Shown: piece by piece, positions 16,301 to 25,044 of the stretch
Layout of the letters: the number at the start of each line of letters is the position of its first letter
How positions within the stretch are numbered: position 1 is the stretch's first letter
From: Caballeronia peredens
GTDB lineage: Bacteria > Pseudomonadota > Gammaproteobacteria > Burkholderiales > Burkholderiaceae
Assembly: GCA_001544595.2 (NCBI GenBank)
Contig: FCOH02000001.1
Location: 496,001-560,000 of the forward strand
Length of the DNA: 64,000 bases
Reading direction: 5' to 3'
Made by a program: the position numbers and the translations under genes
The notes under the pieces: generated by a model
Seen by the model: only the letters and a program-made list of their open reading frames with translations
What the model was told of the DNA's origin: nothing
Databases searched by the model: none

Positions 16301-16349
16301 CTCGCCGCGTTCCCATTGCACTTGCCGTAGAACGGACACCGAATCATTC

Positions 16350-16841
16350 ATGACTGACGAGAGACGCACTGGGTATCGCTACCCGGACCTTCACGTGGGG
16401 ATGCAGTTCCGCAGCCCCGGCCGAACGATTACCGACGCCGACCTCGTCGGCTTCGCGGGCCTGACGGGTGACTTTTCGGAGCTGCATACCAGCGATGTCT
16501 ATGCCCGGAACAGCCAGTTCGGCCGGCGTGTCGCGCACGGCATGCTCGGGCTCGCCTATGCCCACGGCCTGATGTGGGCGCGCACGGGCGAGCTTCGCGA
16601 AACGGCCATCGCTTTCCTCGGCATCAACGACTGGAAATTCGTCGCGCCGCTGTTCGTCGGCGATACGATGTTCGTCGACTATTCGATCAGGGAACTGCGC
16701 GACAGCAAATCGAAGCCCACGCAGGCGATCGCACTCTTCGACGTGAAGATCGTGAATCAGGACGGGCAGGTCGTCCAGCAAGGCACCAAGGCACTCCTGT
16801 GCTCCAAAGTGCCGTTGGCCGCGGTCGAAAAATCTGCCTGA
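16350..16841 (+). CDS. MaoC-like (R)-specific enoyl-CoA hydratase/dehydratase
   Basis: A 163-residue single hot-dog-fold MaoC protein. The hydratase motif is present: D41 and H46 in AGLTGDFSELH, then GRRVAHGML. These are the catalytic aspartate and histidine of (R)-hydratases. It starts at ATG 16350 and sits between the binding-protein and ATPase genes of the importer, with short gaps on both sides. A close paralogue with the same layout is at 24482-24937. The expected reaction is hydration of an enoyl-CoA in the pathway that consumes the imported compound. Confidence 0.92.
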   Translation: MTDERRTGYRYPDLHVGMQFRSPGRTITDADLVGFAGLTGDFSELHTSDVYARNSQFGRRVAHGMLGLAYAHGLMWARTGELRETAIAFLGINDWKFVAPLFVGDTMFVDYSIRELRDSKSKPTQAIALFDVKIVNQDGQVVQQGTKALLCSKVPLAAVEKSA

Positions 16842-16865
16842 CGCAACCGGACCACAGAACCGATC

Positions 16866-17708
16866 ATGCCTACATCCGTACACGACCTCGCTGTGCCAGC
16901 CGGTGTGCCGATCCTCATCGAGAGCGTCTCCAAGACCTTCGGCGAAGACACGGAGCATCCGTTTCGCGCGCTCAGATCGATCAGCATGAACATCAAGGCC
17001 GGCGAGTTCGTTTCCGTCGTCGGGCCGTCGGGATGCGGCAAGAGCACGCTCATGCTGATGGTCGCCGGTCTGCTGGAGCGCTCCGAAGGGACGATCGTCG
17101 TGGGCGATCGCTCGGTGACGAAACCCGTGACCGATGTCGGAATCGCGTTTCAGGATCACCTGCTGCTCGACTTTCGCACGGCGATGGAGAACGTTCTCCT
17201 TCAGGCCGACATTCGCGGACTGCCACGCGACAGAATCGAAGCGCGGGCGCGCGATCTGTTCAACCAGTTGCGCTTGCAACACGCCGTCGACAAGTATCCG
17301 CGGCAGCTTTCCGGCGGCATGCGCCAGCGCGTGTCTCTGATTCGAACGCTGGTTCACGATCCTTCGCTGATTCTGATGGACGAGCCGTTCGGCGCGCTCG
17401 ATGCGCTCACCCGGCTTCAGGTTCGCATGGATCTCGAAGCGTTGTGGATGCGGCGCCGTCCCACGGTGCTGTTCATCACGCATAGCGTCGAGGAAGCCGT
17501 GGGCCTCTCCGACCGAATTTTCGTGATGAGTCCGACGCCGGGCGAAGTGGTGGACGAGATCGTCGTGGAGTTGCCGCGTCCCCGGCCAATCGTGCTCGGC
17601 GACGCGCCCGAGTTCGCGCGCTATGTCGATACCATCTACGGGCATTTTGCGCGCATGGGCGTGTTGCACGGTATCGAAGTTCCACGAACCAGCGCCGAGC
17701 CGACATGA
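16866..17708 (+). CDS. ABC transporter ATP-binding protein (SsuB/TauB type)
   Basis: A 280-residue ATPase of the nitrate/sulfonate/taurine class. Walker A is GPSGCGKS (53-60), the signature is LSGGMRQRVSLI, Walker B is LILMDEPFGALD, and the switch histidine follows in LFITHSVEEAV. It energises the permease encoded at 14392. The stop codon overlaps the next gene's start (ATGA at 17705-17708), so importer and enoyl-CoA hydratase are translationally coupled. This supports the idea that the imported compound is metabolised as a CoA ester. Confidence 0.95.
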   Translation: MPTSVHDLAVPAGVPILIESVSKTFGEDTEHPFRALRSISMNIKAGEFVSVVGPSGCGKSTLMLMVAGLLERSEGTIVVGDRSVTKPVTDVGIAFQDHLLLDFRTAMENVLLQADIRGLPRDRIEARARDLFNQLRLQHAVDKYPRQLSGGMRQRVSLIRTLVHDPSLILMDEPFGALDALTRLQVRMDLEALWMRRRPTVLFITHSVEEAVGLSDRIFVMSPTPGEVVDEIVVELPRPRPIVLGDAPEFARYVDTIYGHFARMGVLHGIEVPRTSAEPT

Positions 17709-18526
17709 GCAACGGAGCGCCCGATATGGACACAACCGGCATCGCATCTCAAACCGTTAGCGAGGTCATTCTGCAGGTGGATGGCTGCGTCGCGGAGGTC
17801 AGGCTGGCAAGCGGCCCGCTGAATCTGGTCACGCGGGCTCTGCTGCGCTCGCTGAACCGGACCATCGATGCGCTCGAAGCGCAATCCGGTCTGCGCTGCG
17901 TGATCGTGCACGGAGGATCGGCGCGCGCGTTCTGCGCGGGCAGCGATATCAAGGAGTTTGCGGAGATCTTCGCGGACGCGAGCGAGAAGAAAATTCTTTT
18001 CGAAGACATGGTCCTGCGCCGGCTCGCGCGGCTTCCTGTGCCGACCATCGCGGCAATCGACGGCCCCGCGCTCGGCGGAGGCCTCGAACTGGCGCTCGCA
18101 TGCGACCTTCGGGTATGCCGCGCCGATGCGACGCTCGGATTGACCGAGTCGCGTCTCGGCGGTCTGGCCGGCAACGGAGCGCTGCGGTTGACGCGGCTGA
18201 TCGGCCCGGCGCGCGCGAAGGAACTGCTGTTCACCGGCGCCGTGATCGGCGCGGAACGGGCATTGGCATGGGGACTCGTCAACCGTATCGCGGGGGAGGG
18301 CTCCGCGCTTCACGCGGCGCGCGAACTGGCGAGGGAGATCGGCGCTCGCGGGCCGCTGTCGAACCGCTTCGCCAAGCAGCTCGTGGATGCCGCGCAGGAT
18401 CAGCCGCTGGATGCCGCGTTGTCGGCGTCGACCGTCGTGCAGCAAAGGATCTTCGACAGCCACGATCTTCACGAAGGCGTGGCGGCGTTTCTTGCCAAGC
18501 GAGATCCGGAGTTTCTTGCGCGATGA
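17705..18526 (+). CDS. Enoyl-CoA hydratase/isomerase family protein
   Basis: A 273-residue crotonase-fold protein. The oxyanion-hole segments are SARAFCAGSDIKEF and DGPALGGGLELALACDL. Both crotonase glutamates appear to be kept, in GGGLELA and in LGLTESRLGGLAGNG. It therefore looks like an active hydratase or isomerase. ATG 17705 overlaps the ATPase stop; a second ATG eight codons in is also possible. With MaoC at 16350 the operon has two hydratase types, perhaps acting on different stereoisomers or steps. Confidence 0.93.
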   Translation: MSNGAPDMDTTGIASQTVSEVILQVDGCVAEVRLASGPLNLVTRALLRSLNRTIDALEAQSGLRCVIVHGGSARAFCAGSDIKEFAEIFADASEKKILFEDMVLRRLARLPVPTIAAIDGPALGGGLELALACDLRVCRADATLGLTESRLGGLAGNGALRLTRLIGPARAKELLFTGAVIGAERALAWGLVNRIAGEGSALHAARELAREIGARGPLSNRFAKQLVDAAQDQPLDAALSASTVVQQRIFDSHDLHEGVAAFLAKRDPEFLAR

Positions 18527-18730
18527 CGCTCGTCGATCGTCGGCCTGCACGCGGGTTCGTGGCGCGTGCCCGGATGGGGCGAATCGGCCACGGTATCGAG
18601 TGTCTCGCAGTCTTGAGGACATGCACACGGGCAACCTGGATTTCATCGACTTTTTCGTTCCGCCGATCGACGAGCAGCGTCGCCCGCGCCGCGCGAGGCA
18701 GAACGTCAACCCTATCAAGTGTGGATCGCC

Positions 18731-19549
18731 ATGTCGCACATACCAGCTGAACGGTGTCTGGACATCATCGGGCTCCTTGCCGAAGGTGCGAACACCATGC
18801 CCCTCGGCGAGATCGCGGAGCGCCTGTCGTTGCCGAAGAGCGGCGCTCACCGGTTGCTGTCGACGCTCGTCGATCTCGGCTGGGTAGCCCAGGAACCCGA
18901 CACGGGCTTTTACCGCCTCACCATGCGCCTCGCGGTCATGGGGCAGAAGTTCTACGCGGCCACGGGCATACCCAACATCTGCCAGCCGGTTCTGGACAGG
19001 CTGGCGCGCGAAACTCACGAGTTCGTGCGTCTCGCGGTGGCGGACGGCGACACGCTGGTGTGGCTCGCGCAGGCACAGGGCGCGACCGCCGGCCTCATCT
19101 ACCAGCCGCCCAGTTCCGCAACCGGAAAGGTCACGCTCTATTCGACCGCGACCGGCAAGGCGTGGCTCTCCACGATGCCGCGGGAACGGGCGATCCAGAT
19201 CGTGGTCGACATGGGTTTCGGCGAAGCCGACCGGCAAGGCCCGAACGTCGTGCGATCCGTCGACGATCTTCTCAAGGAACTCGCCATCACCGAGCAGCGC
19301 GGGTATGCCATCGCGGTCAGCGAGGCAGAACCCGGCGTTTCCGCGCTCGCCGTTCCTATCAGAGTGAACGGCATGGGTCCGGCGCTCGGCACGGTCAGTG
19401 TTGCCGGTCCGAGCGTGCGGATGACGGCGGCGCAAATCGAGGAAATCGCACCGCGACTCAGAAGTACGGCTGCCGAACTCGCCGAACTGTGGCCGCTGAG
19501 GCCGAGTGCCACGGCGCCACGCGACCGGAAATCCATCATGGTGGCGTGA
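18731..19549 (+). CDS. IclR-family transcriptional regulator
   Basis: A 272-residue IclR-type regulator. The winged helix-turn-helix lies in the first 70 residues (ERCLDIIGLLAEG, LGEIAERLSLPKSGAHRLLSTLVDLGWV), followed by the IclR effector domain (LDRLARETHEFVRLAVADGDTLVW, YSTATGKAWLSTM, RGYAIAVSEAEPGVSALAVPI). An in-frame GTG at 18719 is an alternative start; neither has a strong ribosome site. It is within the importer/hydratase operon and probably controls it, possibly through the 21-bp dyad at 14309-14329. The region 18527-18730 before it contains no other convincing gene. Confidence 0.92.
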   Translation: MSHIPAERCLDIIGLLAEGANTMPLGEIAERLSLPKSGAHRLLSTLVDLGWVAQEPDTGFYRLTMRLAVMGQKFYAATGIPNICQPVLDRLARETHEFVRLAVADGDTLVWLAQAQGATAGLIYQPPSSATGKVTLYSTATGKAWLSTMPRERAIQIVVDMGFGEADRQGPNVVRSVDDLLKELAITEQRGYAIAVSEAEPGVSALAVPIRVNGMGPALGTVSVAGPSVRMTAAQIEEIAPRLRSTAAELAELWPLRPSATAPRDRKSIMVA

Positions 19550-19642
19550 CGGCGTCGGAAGAAATGCTTGCGATCGAACCGCTTTCACCGACCGTCGCGG
19601 CCACCGGCAGAAACCGACCGACATCGCACGGAGTACGAACTC

Positions 19643-20410
19643 ATGAACCAGCAAGGCCGCGGACTCGCTTTGGTAACCGGTGCCGCTCGCGGGATCGGAC
19701 ATGCGATCGCGAGCAGCCTCGCGACAGAGGGGTTCGACCTCGCTCTGGTCAGTCTGGAAGCAGAAGGCCCGGCTCTGTCGACCTTCACGCGCCATGGCGT
19801 GAGGGCGATGTACTTCAGTGACGATATCGCGCGCATCGACGGACATAGCGAACTCATCACGCGTATCGAGGCCGCGCTCGGCCCGATCACGTGTCTGGTC
19901 AACAACGCCGGGGTCACGTCTCTCGTGCGCGGCGACCTTCTCGATCTCACGCCGGAGAGCTTCGATCGCTCGATCGGCGTCAACCTGCGCGGAACGTTCT
20001 TTCTCACGCAGGCCGTCGCCCGGCGCATGCTGGTCACGTCGAGTCCGGATCGCGTGCGGACCATCATCACGATAAGCTCGGCGAACGCCTCGATCGTGGG
20101 CGAAAATCGCGGCGACTATTGCATGACGAAGTCCGCGCTCGCGATGATGAACAAGCTGTTCGCGAGCCGTCTCGCCAGTTCGGGAATTTCGGCTTTCGAG
20201 GTCCGTCCCGGCATCATCGAGACCGAGATGACAGCGCCGGCTGCGCAACGCTACGGCGCGTTCATCGAGTCCGGCGGCGTTCCGATGAGGCGATGGGGCA
20301 ACGCCGATGACGTCGCGAAAGCGGTAGCGACGCTCGCCACGGGCGGTCTGCCTTTTACTACCGGAATTCACATCGACGTAGGCGGCGGCATGCAATTGCA
20401 TCGGGTTTGA
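19643..20410 (+). CDS. SDR-family 3-ketoacyl-ACP/CoA reductase-like
   Basis: A 255-residue classical SDR with cofactor motif TGAARGIG (12-19), NNAG (87-90), catalytic Ser near 145, and Y159-x3-K163 in YCMTK. It ends with an IDVGGGMQLHRV tail. ATG 19643 has a GGAG about ten bases upstream. Annotated homologues of this form are often called 3-ketoacyl-ACP reductases, but the position after IclR and enoyl-CoA hydratase genes points to oxidation of a hydroxyacyl intermediate. It ends the plus-strand module and converges on the small secreted protein gene. Confidence 0.9.
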   Translation: MNQQGRGLALVTGAARGIGHAIASSLATEGFDLALVSLEAEGPALSTFTRHGVRAMYFSDDIARIDGHSELITRIEAALGPITCLVNNAGVTSLVRGDLLDLTPESFDRSIGVNLRGTFFLTQAVARRMLVTSSPDRVRTIITISSANASIVGENRGDYCMTKSALAMMNKLFASRLASSGISAFEVRPGIIETEMTAPAAQRYGAFIESGGVPMRRWGNADDVAKAVATLATGGLPFTTGIHIDVGGGMQLHRV

Positions 20411-20414
20411 AGCG

Positions 20415-20432
20415 GCGACGCCTTCTCGTCGC
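20415..20432. terminator. Hairpin between convergent genes
   Basis: GCGACG-CCTTCT-CGTCGC forms a 6-bp stem with a 6-base loop five bases after the SDR stop, before the stop of the convergent secreted-protein gene. No U-run is present. Confidence 0.38.
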
Positions 20433-20448
20433 AACCGCGATACAAACG

Positions 20449-20832
20449 TCAGTGTCCGGGACCGTTCTGCTCGATGCAGGAGAGCGTCAACGTGCTGCTG
20501 GCATCGGCGACATGGCGGATCATCGCGACATGTAATTCTTCCGGCGTGCAGCGCCATTCCGCTTTGAGGTCGCCTTTGCATGTTTCGGTGCGATGGCGGA
20601 ATTGCCGAAGCGGAATCGCATACGGGCATTCGGCCAGACCGTTGCAATGACGACGAAGATCCGCCGTGACATTGCCTTGCGACGCGCCGCAGTTGTCGCC
20701 GAAAGTCGCGGAAACAATCTCGATTTCGCGTGTGGACGCCGTTTCGGCCGATGCCGCGAATGATGCTGCGGCAAGAGCCAGGAAAGCCCCGATGAGCGGG
20801 GCCGGCCTTGTCGGCAGAAAACGGATTCGCAT
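20449..20832 (-). CDS. Small secreted six-cysteine protein, SUEL-lectin-like pattern
   Basis: A 127-residue protein with a clear signal peptide (basic start, hydrophobic core LIGAFLALAAASFAASA). The mature chain has six cysteines, in NCG, RHCNG, AEC, ETCKG, WRC and LSC. The spacing around IEIVSATFGDNCG, HCNGLAECPY and TCKGDLKAEWRC resembles the galactose-binding SUEL lectin domain, in which an I-x-I-x-x-A-x-F/YG strand is followed by C-x-G-x-x-x-C and a late strand ending in Cys. This likeness is from pattern reading only. Probable location is periplasm or outside the cell, with disulfides. It is a single gene, antisense to its neighbour. Confidence 0.8.
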   Translation of the reverse strand: MRIRFLPTRPAPLIGAFLALAAASFAASAETASTREIEIVSATFGDNCGASQGNVTADLRRHCNGLAECPYAIPLRQFRHRTETCKGDLKAEWRCTPEELHVAMIRHVADASSTLTLSCIEQNGPGH

Positions 20833-21014
20833 GATACGTCTCCTGCGAAATTCCAGTGCACGATGCTATGTCCATTCTAGGCTGCGCAATCGCCGCTTGA
20901 TCGGAGGAATCAGGGGAACCTGAAATTGCGGTGACCGTTCGCTCCGCAAGGCGTCCGTCGGGCGCGAGTGCCCGAGGACTCTGCACGCGACGATGAAGCA
21001 AGAGGCCATGCACG

Positions 21015-22295
21015 TCAGGCATCGCTTTCGCGATCCACTTCGACCAGAGAAAGTCCCTTCGTTTCGCGGACAAAACGAATCACCACCATGCCGATTGCTG
21101 CCGCGGCGAGCGTGAATCCGATGATCGCATCGGGCATCGAAAAGCCGCCCTGGCGCATCGAAGTGAGCACGATGTAAGGCGCGATGCCGCCGCCGATCAC
21201 GCCGAAGTTATAGAGGAAGCCCACGCCGGTCGCGCGCACGTCGCGCGGCAGGTTCTCGGCGAGCACGGTGCCCCAGATGCCGGACGAGCCCACCAGAAAG
21301 AAGCCGCTCGCGAAAGAACACGCGGCGGCCAGCTCGACATTGCCCGCCGACATGACCACGCCCGCCACGAACAGCGCGCCGATGGCGATCATCACGGAAA
21401 TGGCATTGCGCCGCCCCAGCTTCTCGGCGATGAAACCCGACGCCACGAAGCCGAAGATCTGTCCGATCGCCGACGCCATCGTGATTTCACTGATGGCGGC
21501 CGGGGACATCTCGGCGGCGCGCAAATAGGTCGGCAGCAAGGCCTGAAACGGCCACGAACCGAAACAGAGCACGAAGATCAACAACGCGAGATACGACACA
21601 CGTTTCGGATACTTCGAGAACAGTTCGAAGACAGGATTCTCGCGCCAGCTCGTGGTCTTCGCTGTAGCGCGCTTCTTCCACTCGCGTGATTCGGGCACGA
21701 GAAAGATGATGAACAGACCGAGCAACACGGCAGGCGGGAGACCGACGAAAAACATGCCGCGCCAGCCGAAATGCGGATAGACGAACTCGTACGCGAGCGC
21801 GGCGCCGATTGCACCGACGCCCCAGCCCGTATCGAGAATGCCGATACCGATTGCGCGATGCTTTTCCGGCCACGATTCGGCAACCATTGCCGCGCCGAGC
21901 GAAAAGCCCGGCGCCATGCCGAAGCCCAGCAGAAGACGAAACACCGCGAGCGCGGCGAAGCTCCATGACAGGCCGGTGGCGACGGCGCCGAGCGTGAACC
22001 ACGTCAGCGTGATCAGAAGCGGAATTTTCCGGCCGATACGATCCGACAAGCCGCCGAACAACAGGCCGCCGATCCAGCGCACGCCATACGTCGCGAGCAG
22101 CAGCAACGACGCTGTGTCGAGCGAGACGTGAAAGGCCGCGGCAATGTCCCGCAGCACGAAGGTGATGGCAAGAAAATCGAGCGCATCGTTGACCCAGACG
22201 CCCCACGCGGCAATCAGCACGCGCCATTGTGTCCATGTGATGTCGCGATACCATCGGTGCGAGCTTTCCTGTGCAAGTAAAAGTTCCTTCGGCAT
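21015..22295 (-). CDS. MFS transporter (SHS/carboxylate type)
   Basis: A 426-residue major facilitator with 12 predicted membrane spans. The motif-A loop appears as GGLSDRIGRK between helices 2 and 3. The loop with DFLAITFVLRDIAAAF and the GFGMAPGFSLGAAMVAESW segment resembles the sialate/lactate/shikimate-type transporters of the SHS and related families. It is divergent from the aldo/keto reductase gene at 22413. Two LacI-type operator-like sites lie in the 117-bp spacer, so both should be induced together. It is the probable uptake route for the regulon's substrate, a sugar acid or hydroxylated carboxylate by inference. Confidence 0.92.
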   Translation of the reverse strand: MPKELLLAQESSHRWYRDITWTQWRVLIAAWGVWVNDALDFLAITFVLRDIAAAFHVSLDTASLLLLATYGVRWIGGLLFGGLSDRIGRKIPLLITLTWFTLGAVATGLSWSFAALAVFRLLLGFGMAPGFSLGAAMVAESWPEKHRAIGIGILDTGWGVGAIGAALAYEFVYPHFGWRGMFFVGLPPAVLLGLFIIFLVPESREWKKRATAKTTSWRENPVFELFSKYPKRVSYLALLIFVLCFGSWPFQALLPTYLRAAEMSPAAISEITMASAIGQIFGFVASGFIAEKLGRRNAISVMIAIGALFVAGVVMSAGNVELAAACSFASGFFLVGSSGIWGTVLAENLPRDVRATGVGFLYNFGVIGGGIAPYIVLTSMRQGGFSMPDAIIGFTLAAAAIGMVVIRFVRETKGLSLVEVDRESDA

Positions 22296-22321
22296 GCGGG
22301 TGTCTCCTGATGACCGGCCTC

Positions 22322-22339
22322 AATGTAACCGGTATCATT
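22322..22339. promoter_or_regulatory. LacI-type operator-like site 1
   Basis: AATGTAACC-GGTATCATT is an 18-bp imperfect dyad with the central CG typical of LacI-family operators. It lies 26 bases upstream of the MFS start. It matches sites at 22388, 25027 and 25163. Confidence 0.6.
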
Positions 22340-22387
22340 TCACATATCAGCTTGTTTTGAATGATGGTTAACCTTGATCGCTGCATC

Positions 22388-22405
22388 AATGTAACCGAAT
22401 ACAAA
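22388..22405. promoter_or_regulatory. LacI-type operator-like site 2
   Basis: AATGTAACC-GAATACAAA shares the exact left half-site AATGTAACC with site 1, while the right half is degenerate. It touches the ribosome-binding region of the aldo/keto reductase gene (start 22413), a place where binding would block expression. Confidence 0.55.
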
Positions 22406-22412
22406 GGACACT

Positions 22413-23294
22413 ATGAACACGATTGCAAACCTTTCCCGCGTCGTCGCCGGCATGTGGCGCGTGATGCGCTGGAACATGACGCCCGTCGAACTGGCGGGAT
22501 TCATTGAGGCGTGCATCGACATGGGCGTGACGAGTTTCGATCACGCCGACATCTATGGCGATTACGCGGCGGAATCTGCATTCGGCGCGGCGCTCGCATT
22601 GCAGCCGTCGCTGCGCGCGCGCATGCAACTGATCACCAAGGCGGGAATCAGGGCAGTGTCGCCCGCGCGACCCGGACATCGCGTCAAGCATTACGACAGC
22701 AGTGCGTTGCATCTTCGTGAAAGCGTGGAGCGCTCCCTGCGGGCATTGCGCACCGAGCATGTGGAACTGTTCCTGCTGCATCGTCCCGATCCGCTGATGG
22801 ACGAAGACGACCTGGCGCGCGAGATCGAGAAGCTCATCGGCGAAGGCAAGATCGGCGCGTTCGGCGTGTCCAATTTCACCGCGCGCGAATTCGACGCATT
22901 GCACGCATGCGTGCCGCTCGCGACCAATCAGATCGAGCTTTCGCCGTTTCACTCGGCACCCATCGAGAATGGTGCGCTCGTCGCGATGAAGTCCGCCGGT
23001 ATCACGCCGATGGTGTGGTCGCCGCTCGGTGGCGGACGTCTCTTCGACGAGAAAGATGACGCCGCGGCACGCGTACGTCACGCTCTACAGCACATTCAGG
23101 CGCAGCGCGCGCTTTCGAGCTGGGTGTCCGTGGCTTATGCGTGGGTATTGAGGCTGCCGTCGCGGCCGACGGTCATCGCAGGCACGCGACGTATCGAAGG
23201 GATGCGCGATGCGGTCGAAGCGCTCGATATCGACCTGACGCGCGAGGAGTGGTTCTCGGTGTGGGAAGCGGCACGGGGCAGGGCGGTCGACTGA
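22413..23294 (+). CDS. Aldo/keto reductase (YdhF-like)
   Basis: A 293-residue (beta/alpha)8 aldo/keto reductase. The catalytic tetrad is readable: D43 and Y48 in FDHADIYG, K76 in LITKAG and H123 in LLHRPDP. The C-terminal NADPH segment is TVIAGTRRIEGMRDAV. Length is standard. It is divergent from the MFS gene and shares a spacer with two LacI-type operator-like sites. The most likely role is oxidation or reduction of a sugar or keto acid entering the pathway. It converges on the LacI gene with only nine bases between stops. Confidence 0.92.
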   Translation: MNTIANLSRVVAGMWRVMRWNMTPVELAGFIEACIDMGVTSFDHADIYGDYAAESAFGAALALQPSLRARMQLITKAGIRAVSPARPGHRVKHYDSSALHLRESVERSLRALRTEHVELFLLHRPDPLMDEDDLAREIEKLIGEGKIGAFGVSNFTAREFDALHACVPLATNQIELSPFHSAPIENGALVAMKSAGITPMVWSPLGGGRLFDEKDDAAARVRHALQHIQAQRALSSWVSVAYAWVLRLPSRPTVIAGTRRIEGMRDAVEALDIDLTREEWFSVWEAARGRAVD

Positions 23295-23303
23295 CGCCGA
23301 CGC

Positions 23304-24395
23304 TCAGCCTGTCTTGCGCCGCCCCTTCGGCGGCGGCCCGGATGACTGACGCACGATGATCTCGGCCTCGAACTTCACGCTCTTCGCGCTGCCTCTCTGC
23401 GCCAGTTCCGCGAGAATCACCGTTGCCGCCGTGACGCCGATTTCCGCGCTCGGTACGCGCACGGACGTAATGGGAATGGGCAGTTCCGACATGAGTTCGA
23501 AATCGTCGAAGCCCGCGAGGCTCACTTCCTTCGGGACGTCGTAGCCTTTGTGCATGGCTTCGAGCATGGCGCCCATGGCGAATGAACCGTTGCCGCAGAT
23601 GATCGCCGTCGGCGGTTGCGGCGTGTTCATCACCTTCGAAAACAACTGCCGTCCTTCGCGCGCGCCCCAGAATCCTTCGACCATATGCGCCGCCGAAATA
23701 CCGAGTCCGTGTTCGGCGAGTGCATCGCGCACGCCTTCGCGCCGCGCGCGGGCGCGGTCGTTGGAATCCGCGTTCTGCGAGAGCATGGCGAAACGGCGAT
23801 GACCCAGGCCGATCAGGTAAGTCGTGAAATCGAAGAACGCCTGATGATTGTCGATGCCCACACATAGCGTGTCGCCACCTTCGCGATAGGTGAACGTATT
23901 CACGTAAGGCACCTGACGTTGCGCGAGCAGCGTGTACAACTCGGGATGATGCGCTTCGCCCACGAGCACAACGGCGTCGACGCCGCGTTCCAGCATGGTG
24001 CGCACCTGACGATACTCGCGCTCGGGATCGTATTGCGAGCAGCCGAGCAGCAACGTATAGCCCACCTGTTCCAGCGATTCCTGCAGGGTCTGAATGGCGG
24101 TGGCGAAGTGCTCGTTGGCCAGCGTGGGAAACACCGCGCCGATAGTGCCGGTGCGCTGCGTGGCGAGCGCGCGCGCGGCGGCGTGCGGCACCCAGCCCAG
24201 GTGATCGATGGCGACCTTGATGCGCGAGCGCAGTTCGTCGGAGACGACCTCGGGATTGTTCATCACGCGCGACACGGTGGCCGACGACACGCCCGCGAAG
24301 CGCGCGACATCGCGCAGCGTCACGCCGGATGAACGGGACTTTCGGCCGGCATCGGCGTCGGTCTCGTCGGTCGTGGTTTTTTTGCTCTTTGACAT
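23304..24395 (-). CDS. LacI-family transcriptional regulator
   Basis: A 363-residue LacI/GalR regulator. The N-terminal DNA-binding domain is TLRDVARFAGVSSATVSRVMNN with the hinge helix around PHAAARALAT. The periplasmic-binding-like effector domain follows (GTIGAVFPTLANEHF, RQVPYVNTF, TAIICGNGSFAMGAM, VSLAGFDDFELMSELPIPITSV). About 20 extra charged residues precede the HTH. It lies between two divergent promoter regions, at 22296-22412 and 24938-25230, and each contains two copies of an 18-bp dyad with central CG. It is the natural candidate to bind them. The effector is unknown. Confidence 0.94.
   Translation of the reverse strand: MSKSKKTTTDETDADAGRKSRSSGVTLRDVARFAGVSSATVSRVMNNPEVVSDELRSRIKVAIDHLGWVPHAAARALATQRTGTIGAVFPTLANEHFATAIQTLQESLEQVGYTLLLGCSQYDPEREYRQVRTMLERGVDAVVLVGEAHHPELYTLLAQRQVPYVNTFTYREGGDTLCVGIDNHQAFFDFTTYLIGLGHRRFAMLSQNADSNDRARARREGVRDALAEHGLGISAAHMVEGFWGAREGRQLFSKVMNTPQPPTAIICGNGSFAMGAMLEAMHKGYDVPKEVSLAGFDDFELMSELPIPITSVRVPSAEIGVTAATVILAELAQRGSAKSVKFEAEIIVRQSSGPPPKGRRKTG
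23317..23335. terminator. Strong GC hairpin at the LacI gene 3' end
   Basis: CGCCGCC-CCTTC-GGCGGCG has 7-bp perfect arms and a 5-base loop, inside the last codons of the LacI gene and 23 bases after the aldo/keto reductase stop. It may terminate the plus-strand transcript. It also encodes the PPPKGRR tail, so it may be a coding coincidence. Confidence 0.3.
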
Positions 24396-24481
24396 GCCGG
24401 GTCAGGTTCGCGCGAAGTGCGCCGATTATAGCAATCCGTTTTGCCGCCAAGCCCGGCGCGGCGCGCGCCCGAAGCGGGGTT

Positions 24482-24937
24482 TCAGGACTGGTTCGACAGT
24501 TTCTTTGCCCATTTCATCAGATGACGGCCCGCCGCCACGACTTCGCCGTGCTGATTGACGACTTCCATGTCGGCGGTGCTGCGGCGCTTTTGCTCGTCGA
24601 TTTCCGCAACGCGGTAGATCACCGTCACCGTATCGCCAAGCAAGACGGGCTTGATGAAGCGAATGCGGTCATAACCTGCGGACACCGGAAACTCGTCGAG
24701 GTCGGTGCGATGGATGATGTGTGCAATCGAAATGGTCGATGCCGTCGACATGTAGCCGACCAGCAAAGCACCATGCGCGATGCGCCGCCCGATGGCCGAT
24801 TTCTCCTGCATGTACTGCTCGTTGATGTGGGTATCGCTGAAGTCGCCCGTGAGTCCGGCGAACAGTGTCACGTCGACTTCGCCGACGGTCTTGGCAAAAC
24901 GATATTCGTCGCCGATCTCGACGCCCTTGATGGCCAT
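24482..24937 (-). CDS. MaoC-like dehydratase
   Basis: A 151-residue single hot-dog MaoC protein with the (R)-hydratase residues D32 and H37 in AGLTGDFSDTH and the GRRIAHGALL segment. ATG 24937 is preferred because AAGGAG precedes it by about 8 bases; an earlier ATG would add 11 unsupported residues. It is divergent from the CoA-transferase operon and upstream of the LacI gene on the same strand. Operator-like sites in the shared spacer suggest control by LacI. It probably hydrates a CoA ester made by the CoA transferase. Confidence 0.9.
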   Translation of the reverse strand: MAIKGVEIGDEYRFAKTVGEVDVTLFAGLTGDFSDTHINEQYMQEKSAIGRRIAHGALLVGYMSTASTISIAHIIHRTDLDEFPVSAGYDRIRFIKPVLLGDTVTVIYRVAEIDEQKRRSTADMEVVNQHGEVVAAGRHLMKWAKKLSNQS

Positions 24938-25026
24938 GTCTGTCTCCTTTGCCGCTATGCGATGGATCAAGCCGTGCGCCTCGCCAAACTGGGGCGCGGC
25001 GTGCGTATGTCATTTCCGACATCGTT

Positions 25027-25044
25027 TATGTTACCGGTTACATT
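25027..25044. promoter_or_regulatory. LacI-type operator-like site 3
   Basis: TATGTTACC-GGTTACATT is the most symmetric of the four sites, 7 of 9 positions paired around a central CG. It lies 89 bases upstream of the divergent MaoC start. Confidence 0.62.

Noticed and set aside
17636-21073. 1145-codon minus-strand frame
   Set aside because: It is antisense to the enoyl-CoA hydratase, IclR and SDR genes, which have full catalytic motifs. Composition is that of a shadow frame.
22366-22373. GGTTAACC palindrome as a fifth LacI site
   Set aside because: It combines the half-sites in the wrong order and spacing for the other four sites, so it was left out of the operator set.
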